Part shown: positions 37,901-48,449 of the stretch, piece after piece
How positions within the stretch are numbered: position 1 is the stretch's first letter
Layout of the letters: each line of letters opens with the position of its first letter
Origin: Panagrolaimus kolymaensis
Taxonomy: Eukaryota; Nematoda; Chromadorea; Rhabditida; Panagrolaimidae
Assembly (NCBI GenBank): GCA_028622995.1
Contig: JAJQJQ010000005.1
Coordinates: 1,612,001-1,676,000 of the forward strand
Length of the DNA stretch: 64,000 nucleotides
Reading direction: 5' to 3'
Program-made: the position numbers and the translations under genes
The notes under the pieces: model-generated
What the model saw: the letters and a program-made list of their open reading frames with translations, nothing else
The model's database searches: none
Told to the model about the DNA's origin: nothing

Positions 37901-38879
37901 ACAAAGACAGCAGCAACAACCTGCATTTACGGTTGGTTTATTTTTTAGTTTGCTTGTTTTAAGAAAAAAAATGTTTACCGTAATTTTTTGGTGGTGGTTT
38001 TGGGATTGATAACCATTTTAGTTCTGAACTCTCGCGATTAAAAAAGCATTTTCAACATATTGGTATTAGAAGTTGAACTTTTTTTGCTTTAAGAGTCAGA
38101 GCTAAAAAATTAGATGATGATGGTTCATGGTGGTTTTAAATATAATTTTAGCCTCGACGTACATTTTCTCAATCAGTTTTTCAACAACAACAAAAACGCT
38201 TTTTTATTCCATCTTCATCCTCATCATCATTGTCGTCTGCTCGACGTGGTGTTTCTCGAAGACGACCTTCTACTACTCGACAGGTTAAAAAAAAACTTCG
38301 GCAACACCTTCCTCCAACTTTCCTCTATCAAAGCTTTTTTTCCATTGCTTCAAACTAACATAAAAAAATAATAATAATCACAGCTTTTTTATTTGCGTTT
38401 TGTTTTTTTGTTTTTTTGCTAACATTTTTTTCCTTCTCATTTTTTTACTGTCCGCTTTTCTCAAACTTTTTAGCCAACCAAAAAAATAAAAAATAAACCT
38501 CTAAAAAATTTAGGCCATAAACAACAACAACAATGTTCGACGAGCTCCACAACGTTCATTCTTAGCTGCTGTAACTCCAGCCGCTACATGCTTCAATGAT
38601 GATCCATGTTGCGTTTTATGGGCTCAAAGAAATGAATGTTCTCGAAATACTAATTATATGACGAGATATTGTAAACGTTCATGTGGATATTGTCGCTCCA
38701 ATCAACCCAATCGACAAGGATGCTTTGATCGACATCGGTCATGCGCATATTATCGATCTCAAGGTGAATGCAGCCGACGAAGACAATGGATGAGTGAAAA
38801 TTGTCGATCTTCTTGTGGATGGTGTAACATTCCCCAAACTCGATTATGCGCTAGTGTGGCAAGATTTAGTCGAATGTAA
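34927..38879 (+). CDS. Secreted tyrosinase (type 3 copper) with two C-terminal ShKT domains
   Basis: Five exons: 34927-35017, 36413-37061, 37202-37931, 38152-38283, 38514-38879, giving 655 residues. The tiny first exon is a signal peptide ([20 protein letters not shown]). Copper site A is visible around residues 156-182 (His156 and His165 region, [13 protein letters not shown] with His174). Copper site B has His296 and His300 ([14 protein letters not shown]) and His323 ([14 protein letters not shown]). A Gln/Pro-rich then Arg/Ser-rich linker follows, then two ShKT modules with six cysteines each (560-594 and 604-638). This architecture matches nematode tyr genes, thought to act in cuticle or eggshell phenol oxidation. 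Intron 1 is 1.4 kb. The donor ending exon 3 (GTTGGT) is weak, so the linker border is less certain than the rest. Confidence 0.92.
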
Positions 38880-39540
38880 TAATAATGTCCAAAACAAAAA
38901 TATGATTTTTTTCCTGCCAAAATTTTTAAAACCCATTCTTTTTCTTATTAATGATAGCATTTTCCTAATTTTTTTCTCCGGTGATTTTAGAATTGTGATG
39001 ACAAAAAATAACAAAACTTTTGAAATGTAACTTTTACTGCCGTCTGTGGTTTGGATATCCATATAACCCTCCAAGAACGGGTTTTTGTAAATATTAGTTT
39101 TTTTAGTTTTTTATGATTAATGAAACCTTAATAAAAGTGTTTAATAAAATAGTCTCCGTTTTTTTTTTATAGGAATTTGAGGAACATTTCTTGACAGAAA
39201 AAATTTTTTGCGAGGTTTAAATTATTTTTATGTTACAAAATTGTTGTTTCATTTTTGAATTTTTTTAGCAAATTTTGGCTGGCAAGATTGAAACTCAAAA
39301 TTTAGCTAAAAATATTGTGGAGTTTCATTAAATAAAATATGTATGTATTTAATCTTAATTTTTAAATTGAAATTCACGCGCCTAAATTCTTCTCAAAACG
39401 AAAAATAAAGAATAAATGTATGCAAACTAAAACATTAAAAAAAATTTTTCTCGCGTTATTGCTTCCGCTTCCAACATGCATTTATTTTTTCACTTCATGA
39501 ATATTTATTTTATTGAGTTTTTTGATATTTTACAATATTA
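38880..39540. other. Intergenic, no gene seen
   Basis: About 660 bp between tyrosinase and acid phosphatase, on the same strand. It contains AATAAA-type hexamers around 39130 that may serve the tyrosinase mRNA. Nothing else recognised. Confidence 0.45.
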
Positions 39541-41148
39541 ATGATATTAAAATTCTTACTAATAATTTATTTAATCAAAAGCGTTTTTATTTTAAAAATT
39601 CATGGAACGAATGAGCTTGAAAAAGCAAATTTAACTACTCTTCGACTTGTCCATGCTGTAAGTCTCTTAAATATTTTTCTAATTTAATTAATTAAAAGAT
39701 TGTTAATTTACAAATAGATTTGGAGACATGGTGATCGAACTCCAAGCATTTTATTACCCAATGACCTTGCAAATGGAATAAATTCATGGCCGCTAGGACT
39801 TGGAGAATTAACTAAAAAAGGAATTCAACAGGAATTTAAACTAGGACAATTTTTGAGAAAGCGTTATGATGGATTTCTAGCAGCTGATTATTCTCCATTT
39901 GAAGTTAGTATATATTCATTTTCTTTTAGAGCTAAAATTGCAAGAAAAGGATTTCAGGTTTATGTTCGAAGTTCAGATTATAACAGGACTTTAGCTTCGG
40001 GTCAAGCTGTATTATCTGGAATTTTTCCAATTCATGGGGAAGAGCTTTGGGTTCCTATTCCTGTTCATACAGTTCCCAAAATTAATGACATCGTATGCTT
40101 TTCTGATTCACTAAAATACCTCCTTAAAATTAAGAATCTTTTAGTTACTTTATGATCGAATCCTTTGCCCCACAGCTGATTTTGAAAGGCAAAGAATATA
40201 TGAAAGTCATCCAGAAATAATAAAATTCTCTAAAGAAAATGAAGCAATGCTAAGATTTATTGGAGAGAAATCAGGTTCCGGTAAAATTCCATTACCATTT
40301 CGAGATATTTGGTATTTATATGATCCCTTATTTGCTGCAAGTTGTCATAATGAAACTCATACCCTTCCTGAATGGGTTAATGAAACAGTGAAAAATGAAA
40401 TTTGGAGAATTTATGAATTATCTTCTAAATATTTATTTCACACTGATATTATTCGAAGATTGAAAGGTGGCCCATTGATGAGAGATATTTTAACTCGAAT
40501 GCAACAAAGAGTTAAAGGAAATTTGGATAAACGCTTAAAATTTTATGCTTTTTCAGGGGTAAATATATTTCTTGCCTTTCATGGAATTGTTTAATCGTTA
40601 GCTTTTTTACTTTTAGCATGACACAAGCATCAGTGCCTTGTTTAACGCTTTTGGAATCGAGTTGGATGTTTTTCCAAATTATTCGACAGCCATATTCGTG
40701 GAATTACATGAAATTGGAAAGGAATATATCGTAAAATTATTTTATAAAAGTCAAACTGATAGCTCAATTGTGATGCCTTTAAATATCCCAGGTTGCGAGG
40801 AACATTGCACAGTGGACAAAATTTTTACTTTGCGAAAACATATGCTTCCTGAAGATTGGGAACTTGAATGTGGTTTAAAACATTGGTATACCTTTTCAAG
40901 CGAATTTTATTTGCGTTAGTTTATTTTCCAAAAGCTTCCATTCACTTTTTAATAAAATAATAAAAAATAATTTTTTAGTGACAATTTTGGTTTTATCTTT
41001 GCTTTGCGCAGTTTTGATTGCCACAATTCTCAATACTCGAATGATTCATCGACGAAGACAAAATTCGTTTGAATTAAAATCCAGCCAATCAGGTGCATAT
41101 TTATTATCAGAAGAAGATAATGATGAAGATTTTGATGCAGGTTTATAA
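39541..41148 (+). CDS. Membrane-anchored histidine acid phosphatase
   Basis: Histidine-phosphatase superfamily, branch 2, hydrolysing phosphomonoesters in the secretory or lysosomal lumen. Six exons: 39541-39657, 39718-39903, 39958-40092, 40145-40558, 40617-40914, 40979-41148 (439 residues). An N-terminal hydrophobic signal precedes the catalytic RHGDRTP (42-48, His43 the phospho-acceptor); VYVRSSDYNRT supplies the second Arg and HDTS (285-288) the general acid. A membrane span (LTILVLSLLCAVLIATIL, ~384-401) and a short cytosolic tail follow, as in lysosomal acid phosphatases. The second intron (39904-39957) is only 54 bp and free of stops in frame. Keeping it would add 18 residues, but removing it restores the family spacing. 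Confidence 0.93.
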
Positions 41149-41945
41149 AGAGAATAAATTTCAGATATTATTATCATTAAAAAAATTCACTTCTAAAAGA
41201 ATTATTATATCACAAAAAAAATTATTAGATAGATTTTTTTACGGTTTTTTTTCATGGTTGTGAAGAGTGTTTGTTGTTGTGCAATGTTTTTGATATTAAA
41301 AAATACAGGTAAAAAAGATTAAATAAAATGAAACTATTTTCTTCTTGCGTATAAATGTTATCTTTAAAAATGTATAATCCAAACCACTAATGTCTCCCAT
41401 AAAGCTACAGCTAGCAAGTTAAAAATAAGAAAAGTTAAAACCACATTTGTTTGATCTTTTTTTGTTACAAAATTTGATGAGAATATTAGCTTTTAGTTTC
41501 GATGGAATTATTTTGTAACAGCTTGAAACCAAACATTGTGGGATGCAGGAGGAGCTTTATGTTGTTTACTTTGACCATAAAAATCAATGAAGCAAAGAAG
41601 AGAAGGCGAATTTCAAAGGGAAAAAAGCGGCTGTGAAGGCACCATAAAAATCACTGAAATAATTAGAAGATGATATTCATCTTACTGAAGCATTTAATAA
41701 CTACGATTTATTATTTTTTTAACATACGAGTTTCATGAAAAAAGTTTTAAAATAAAATCCAAAAAAAGAAATGATTGCTTTTTCTTTCAAATCTCCCGCT
41801 TTACTGTATTCCTAGGAGTCTTTCTCGAAGCCTCTTTCGAAACGAAAAAAATAGGTTTGACATCAAAAAAAAAAATTTTGTTCCTTCAATCAAAACTTTC
41901 ATTTTATCGTCCTTTTTATTCGTCTTCATCGAACATCATCAATCA
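41149..41945. other. Intergenic, no gene seen
   Basis: About 800 bp of AT-rich sequence. An AATAAA hexamer at 41153-41158 follows the phosphatase stop codon at once and may be its poly(A) signal. The rest should include the promoter of the kinase gene. Confidence 0.45.
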
Positions 41946-43299
41946 ATGGATCTTCTTCCTTCTACAAAACTGTCAATTGAGGATCGCATGAAACCGTACA
42001 TGTATGACCAGCTTAATTTATTTGCTGATCTTGAAAATGAAGAAGAACTTGAAGCTGAATATTATGGTAAAGGTCATTATGCAGCTGAAATTGGAGAAAT
42101 CATCAAAAAAAAGTTTGCTTGCTTTTTTTACATCCTTTATTCTCGTTATTTTTTAGATCGACTACATATTTCGTAACACGCAAAATTGGCTTTGGCAACT
42201 TTTCACTAGCATGGTTGGTTTATGAACGAAGTGATCAACTACCTCGAGCTGCCTTTCGTGCTCTTAAGATCTTCAAAGCTCAACAAAGTGTATCTACCTA
42301 TGAACTTCAAGTAAGTCCCATATATTTTCGAACTATTTTAAACCAATATTTTTAGGTTTTACAAAAAGTAAAGAACCATGACCACATCGTTCAACTTTAC
42401 GATACATTTGATATTCGTAGAAATCGTCTAACTCACAAATGTTTCGTGTTCGAACCACTGGGCTCAACTTTACTGAAGCTGCTGCATATTGTCAATTCAA
42501 ATGTCGAAGCCCGTGATGTTGGATTAAGGACAGATGCTATCAAAAAGATTGTTAAACATGTTTTAAATGGAATCATGTATCTTAATCAAAAATTAAAGTT
42601 CGTGCACGCTGACATCAAACCAGAAAATATTATGTCCACGGTTACTTCTAGAAGTCTCTACCTTGCAGCTGATGAAGTTTGGGAAAATGAATTTAATGGC
42701 AATGGAATGCGAGCAGTAAATCGTCGAAATATTCCATTAGAAAAGCTAAATAGGGTTATCATGGAATTCAAAAGAACTCTACGCGATACACCTGAACCTT
42801 ATTCACTTCTTCCTTTACCTGAAGTTGAAGATCGGAATACAGTTTCGGATGAAATCTGTTGGAATAATATCAACTTTAAACTGATTGATCTTGGAAATGC
42901 CACGGTATGTATTATTGTTTACTAATATTTTCACCACACATTTTTTAGAAAGAAGGACCCACTATGGTTGCTGGAACATTTGAATATCGTGCTCCCGAAA
43001 ATGTCTTTCGGTAATTTTCGATATTATCTTTACAATAACCTTCCCTTTTTCAGAGCTCCTCTCAAATATAATTTTGATACATGGTCTGTTGGTGTTGTTG
43101 TAAGCCGCTTTATTTAGTTTTTGTGCATTCTCATGTTTTTCCTTTTCAGATGATCGAATTAATCACAAATTGTCAATTATTCCGAGCTGATGATCCTGAT
43201 TCTCATTCTCCTGCTTCTCTGTTAACATCGATTACAAGATGGTTGGGAAAGCTACCACGTAATGCATATGAACAATATGGAAATAATCAACTAGGCTGA
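41946..43299 (+). CDS. SRPK-like protein kinase with short C-lobe
   Basis: Six exons: 41946-42112, 42157-42310, 42356-42904, 42949-43010, 43054-43099, 43150-43299, giving 375 residues. SR-protein kinases phosphorylate RS domains of splicing factors. Family marks are YYGKGHYAAEIGE before the kinase fold, the catalytic loop HADIKPENIM (Asp193, Lys195, Asn198), DLGNA in place of DFG (Asp285), and an insert of roughly 70 residues between these two, exactly where SRPKs carry their spacer. The activation segment GTFEYRAPE is intact. However, the protein stops at YGNNQLG soon after the alphaF-G region and lacks most of the final lobe. It could be a degenerate copy, a truncated paralogue, or have a later exon I missed. 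Confidence 0.82.
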
Positions 43300-43560
43300 C
43301 ATGATAGCTGTGTTGCAAAGTTTTCTTGAAAGGAATAATAAAGGTACGATAAAGAATTGGCGGGAAAAGCACTTACACTTGTCAGAAATTTGTCAAACAT
43401 CTTACAAGATTTCATTTTAAAAAACTGTTAGAAACTTTCCCAAAAATTTATGCAAATTTAACTTTAATTTCTTAAAAAAAATTTCTTTCATGCTTTCCAT
43501 TCATTTTGAATCGCTCACTTTCTTTCTCGCTCATTCGTGTCAAAGTGCTCAACTTCAAAC

Positions 43561-45966
43561 ATGACGAAGAAAGCAAAACATCACAAGAAATCTCCTACTC
43601 CGCCGCCGCCTCCTCCTCCTCCGCCGCAACAAACTGAAGAAGAAAAAGCTCGAGATTTTGTTAACCAATATCATCAACCAATACCATATGAAAAAAGTCA
43701 CGTTAGATTGTATGCAAGAAATACTCTGGAAAGCATTGAAAAATTATTCCTTCCTACAATCAAATATGAAACTTCAATATTGGATTTGAAAACTGTTGGT
43801 CAACATTTGCCTCTTTTTAATCCAATTGTTCAAATACCATGGTTATATATATATGAAAAACCTCTTCCAACAAAATGTATGATTCCTACAAGAAAGCATG
43901 ATTTTGCTGCTGTTGAACAAATTGGTCGTCGAAGTTATAAATGGATGGATAACGCTGGTACTTACTTCGTCAAATTTGAAAGTTTTGAAAGATTTCAAGG
44001 TAAAGGTCCAACATTGCATGTAAGTTTTCATTTTATTATACGACGACTACCTTGTTTATAAAAAGCTTAAACTCTCTAAGTTGAAGCGCCATTGTTTCTT
44101 GTATCTAAATCTAATAAAACTTTTTCTTTTTTAGCGTGAAATTGAGTTCCTTCGTAATGCTGCTGAAAGAAATGAACATCGTGGCCACTTTTTGGATATA
44201 ATTTATGTTAACAAATTCTTAAAAGGGAAATATTTTATGCTTCATGTTGCTTGGTGTGATACGTTGGAAGATGTCATGAGAAAAGTTGGTGGTGTATTTT
44301 CTCAACCAACTTCACTTTACATTGCTGCACAAACTTTGGAAGCTGTACATGATGTTCATAAACATGGTTACATTCATTGCGAAGTATGTCCATCAAATTT
44401 TCTTGTTGGCTTGAATGACAATCATCGGACTATTTACATCATTAACTTCCAAGTTGCTCACAAATTCGTTGATGATGATTATCCTGCAAAAACTCCGTAA
44501 GTTTTAATTTTTACTCATTCGTCATATCATTGTTATCGGAAATTTCTTTACCTTTCATTTTTAGACCACCATCTTGGAAACAACACATGAAATATACAAC
44601 AAAGGCTATTGCTTATGCTTCAAGGGATTATCACATGAAAAATGATCGCTCGCCAATGAATGACCTTGAATCATGGCTTTACACTGTAATGTATTGTTTC
44701 AATCCTGATTTTCTTCCATGGAAAGATGATTGGAATCGCGCAAGAGATGAAACAACTCCCTTGTATACTGCTTCTGAACATGCCAAAAATGAAAGAATCA
44801 TCTTTGAAAAGAAAAATCATTTCTTTAACCTTGGATGTAAGTTTTAAATATTTTTTTCAGCTTCTAACAATGATTTCGTTTTAGATCAACAAGATTGGGG
44901 CGTTCTTAAGCCATACATTGCAGCAATCGTCAACTATATTGAATCTCCATTATTTGAAATTATGAAGAAGGTTGATTTTACTTTTGTTATGACCAAAATC
45001 CATGAAATTGCAAGAAAAATCAAAGCTGATTTCCATGCTCCTGTTGATTGGGAACCTTCTTCTGATGGAAAAACAAATCAAATGCGGCAATTAGTGTTTG
45101 ATGCAAGGCGTAAAGAAAAAATGGAAATTGCCAAGAAACGCTTTGAAGTAAGTTTGTTTTGTTTTTGAACGTTTTAACATACCTGTTTTTTAGTTGAAAC
45201 CTTCAACAGGAAAATCTCCACAAAAGCAACTTCGAAAAGCTTCCAGTGTTCAACGAACTCAAGATGAAGATGAAAATAATAATGTCTTTGTTGCTGTATT
45301 ATCAAAAAAATCGGATGTGAGTTTTATTTTCCTGCAAATAGTTTTGAATCTGTTACAATGTTACTTAAAATTATTTTTCAGGCAAAAGGTAAATCCAAAG
45401 TTGGAAATAAACAACTTCGTAAAGCTTCAAGTGTTCAACGAACTCAAGATGAAGATGAGAAAAATGATGTCGATGCTGAATCTGAACTCCATAAGAAGCT
45501 ATCAAAAGTTCCAAAGGTATCAAAAGTCTCTAAAGATAAAAAAGCAATGGCTGCTGAACAAACTCAAGATGAAGATGGATATCAAGGTTTTGATGCAGAT
45601 CCCAATCAAAAAGAATCAAAGGCTTCGAAAAAACCAAAGAAAACTATGGCTGCTGAAGTAGAGGAATATGCCAATTTTACCTCCAAAAGGGACATTGTTC
45701 AACCTGAATCATCAAAGAAAGAAACAACCGAATCATCCAAGAATGAAAATTCAAAAGTTCAAAAAGCCAAACAACGTCATGATGATTCGACTCCAAAAGA
45801 AGCTTCTCTAAAGAAAAAGAAGCATGCTCCTGTTGTTGCTAAACCAGCTCAAGCACCAGATGAATCTAAAACTCCGGCGGAAACTCCAACCAAACTTGTT
45901 ACAGCTTCAGAAAAGAAGGATGCGAAAATGGAAGAAAAGTCTACAAATGAAATGAAGAAAAATTAG
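43561..45966 (+). CDS. CK1/TTBK-like pseudokinase with N-terminal extension and charged tail
   Basis: Six exons: 43561-44019, 44135-44496, 44565-44836, 44885-45147, 45194-45316, 45382-45966, giving 687 residues. A poly-Pro run and a ~110-residue extension (ARDFVNQYHQPIPYE onward) precede a casein-kinase-1-like fold. The ATP-anchoring Lys138 remains (TYFVKFE), but the catalytic loop reads HCEVCPSN (Glu236 and Cys238 replace the essential Asp and Lys) and DFG reads NFQ (Asn257). The glycine loop is also altered (IGRRSYKW). Catalysis is therefore unlikely; a scaffold or decoy role is inference. The Lys-rich tail contains two near-copies of KQLRKASSVQRTQDEDE, one per exon. A paralogue starts at 63495. 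It lies 260 bp behind the SRPK-like gene on the same strand. Confidence 0.88.
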
Positions 45967-46016
45967 GTTAACATCTCTTTTAGATTATTGTATTTGTGTA
46001 TTAATTTTGTATGTGT

Positions 46017-46022
46017 AATAAA
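46017..46022 (+). terminator. Poly(A) signal AATAAA of the CK1-like pseudokinase
   Basis: Canonical hexamer about 50 bp after the stop codon at 45966. The next gene ends convergently at 46237. Confidence 0.6.
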
Positions 46023-46236
46023 ATGTTTATCCAAGTATTTTTCTGACAAAGGCTATAAGTATAATAAGAAAGTTTTTAACTGCTCAGCGATAGCAAAGTA
46101 TGAAAATCAAACAAACACAAAGAAAAAAACAAAATTTATTAAACAAAATATACAACAATGAAAAAATGGCACAAAGCAAACAAAAAGTCGAAACAATAAC
46201 AAAATAAAAAGAAAACAGTAATAATTAAAGAGAAAT

Positions 46237-47599
46237 TTAAGGGTTCCATTCATAATCATAATCAAATGGGTTGAAATCGTCATCATCTGAATCATTTTTA
46301 TGATAATCTGCAGGAACGTTATAAGCTTTCACAAAATCATCCCATATCATTGGAAATTCTTCATTTTCAGGTAAAAAATTAACTTGAGGTGGAAGTCCAA
46401 AGTTATAAATATATCGAAATGAAGAATAAATGTAAAGTTGAAGAAGTAAAATTCTTTCAAAATGTGCTGGACGAATTTGTTCAAAATCTTCATATCCTGC
46501 TACCACTCGATCATAATCTTGGTTACCTTTTCGAACAATCAACTTCTCTATAAAACGAAAAACTAAATTAACGAAAAGGAAAATTAAGTTTAAAGACATA
46601 CCCCAAGTATCACAGAATTCGATATCATACTGAAGTTGAAAACCATTTTTCAAAAGTAAAGGATTAAAATCCTCATGAAATCTTTTACCATATTCAATTC
46701 TATTATATTCAGCTTCATCTTTATAGTCAAAATGATTTCGAAATTTATCATTTGAAATGATTACAGCTCCAATAGTTTTTGCAAGGTACAGCATGAGAAC
46801 GTCATCATCTTCAAGATTATTTTCATCAGGATAAATACATAGACCACAGCTTTCAAGCTCCTAAAATTTGATAGTTAGAGAGAAAGTTAACGGTAAATTT
46901 AAAATATTAAGCCAAAGTATTTATGCTGTAAAGACAAAATTAACTCGTCGGATGTTATTGATAAAATTTTAGGTTGGCTTAGCAATGGCATCGTTTATCC
47001 CGATAATCCCGCAAATGAAACGCAATGGTGATTTAAGTGCGGTTGGCTAAGTTTAATCTCAAAATACAACAGTATTAAAACATTAAAATAATGGCGAAAT
47101 TTTCATATTTAGTTGCTTGGTAAGTTTTTTGAGCTTGTTGTAAGGCAAAAGTCTTCGCAATTGTAGGTTTAGCTGCTGCGACATTAGTTAGTTTTCATAG
47201 ACATAAAAATAAGCAAAGAAGTTCAAGTAATACCTCAAGGATATAGCGATCAGAGATTTTGGTATGTTCAGGCATTTCTTTGAATACAATTCGTACAATA
47301 TATCCACATTTCATAAATTTAAGTACCAATGGCACCAAAATGATTGGATTCATTCGCCTGAAAAATTACTTCAAAATTATTTCAGAGGTGAGGTAAAAAA
47401 AAGCTTACTCATCAACATAATTTGTACATCGAAAGCCTTTGATAACTTCTTTGAAAGCATGCATAACATTGAAGCCATCAATCAATACCAAACGTCGAAT
47501 GGAATTTCTTGGAACTTTATTTGATAATTTGTGATCCGGACCTAATTCAAAAATTCCAGAGTCTTCATCATCATTATCCATACCATTTGTGACTTCCAT
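46237..47599 (-). CDS. NYN/Regnase-type ribonuclease-domain protein
   Basis: Four exons: 47599-47409, 47357-47234, 46860-46602, 46547-46237; phases agree (294 residues). The core resembles the Zc3h12a-like NYN (PIN-fold) RNase domain: RRLVLIDGFNVMH with the first metal-binding Asp, a middle strand region with KISDRYILEELESCG, then LEDDDVLMLYLAKTIGAVIISNDKF with the further acidic residues. Such enzymes cut mRNAs or other RNAs. No CCCH zinc finger is visible, unlike Regnase/REGE-1, and the C-terminus is acidic (DSDDDDFNPFDYDYEW). ATG 47599 follows an acceptor at 47622-47621 by 21 bases, which may be a spliced-leader site. Confidence 0.75.
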
Positions 47600-47620
47600 A
47601 ATGGAGTTTGTTTGTTGCTT

Positions 47621-48449
47621 CTGAAAAACAATGTAACAATTAGAAAATATTGTTGGAAAAATTACGCGAAAATTACACAAAGAAATAAAAATGTTATCAA
47701 AGTAAAAAATTTGAGAGACAATAATCGGGAGAAAAAAATGACCAACAAGAAAAAATACATAAAACAAGTGAGGCGATGTTACAAAAGAAAAAAAAGTTTG
47801 CATGCAGCCTAAAACTACCGTATCACAATAATGGAATTTCTTTTTGACGCCGCTTTAATTGAAAAAGATTTTGCGAAGGTTAAAATATTCGATAAGTTAG
47901 TTAGGAACATATTTAGTTGTATTTATTTTACTAATTAGTGTATTTTTCAATGATTATGAAATTCTTGTTACTGCTTCCACTAACATATTTTTTTCTTCTT
48001 CAAAACAAAAATTCTTTTGTTTTCTGAAACGTTTTAATTCGCGAATGCAAAAAACAAACTTCTTATTAATTTTCAAGCGAAATGGAAATATATTTTAGGA
48101 AATATGTATCATTTATGAATCTTCTTCGCCTTAATCAGGCAAGTGAGTTTACGATATTAGCGCATCACCCAATATTCGAAGTGATGATAACCAACCTATC
48201 TATGTAATAACTACAAAATGCAAGCACAAAGTAAAAAATATGAAATATGAAACTTTTTAATACTTTTGTGTTTTCAAGTTTCCCTCTTCTTTTTTTCTTA
48301 AGAATTGAATCTTTAGAAAAAAAATAATACACACGCAAAAAAAAAAGAGAGTGATTAGATAAAAAGCAAGCAGCAGCGAGCATTAAAAAAAAGAAGGTTA
48401 AAAGCAAAAGATGAAAACGGAACCAATATTTCCCATTTAGAAGAGGATT
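47621..48449. other. Intergenic between divergent genes, no gene seen
   Basis: About 830 bp separating the RNase gene (minus) from the secreted-repeat gene (plus). AT-rich, with no further feature recognised. It must contain both promoters. Confidence 0.5.

Noticed and set aside
37677..37926. Leu/Val-rich minus-strand frames
   Set aside because: Antisense of the Gln/Pro-rich linker of tyrosinase.
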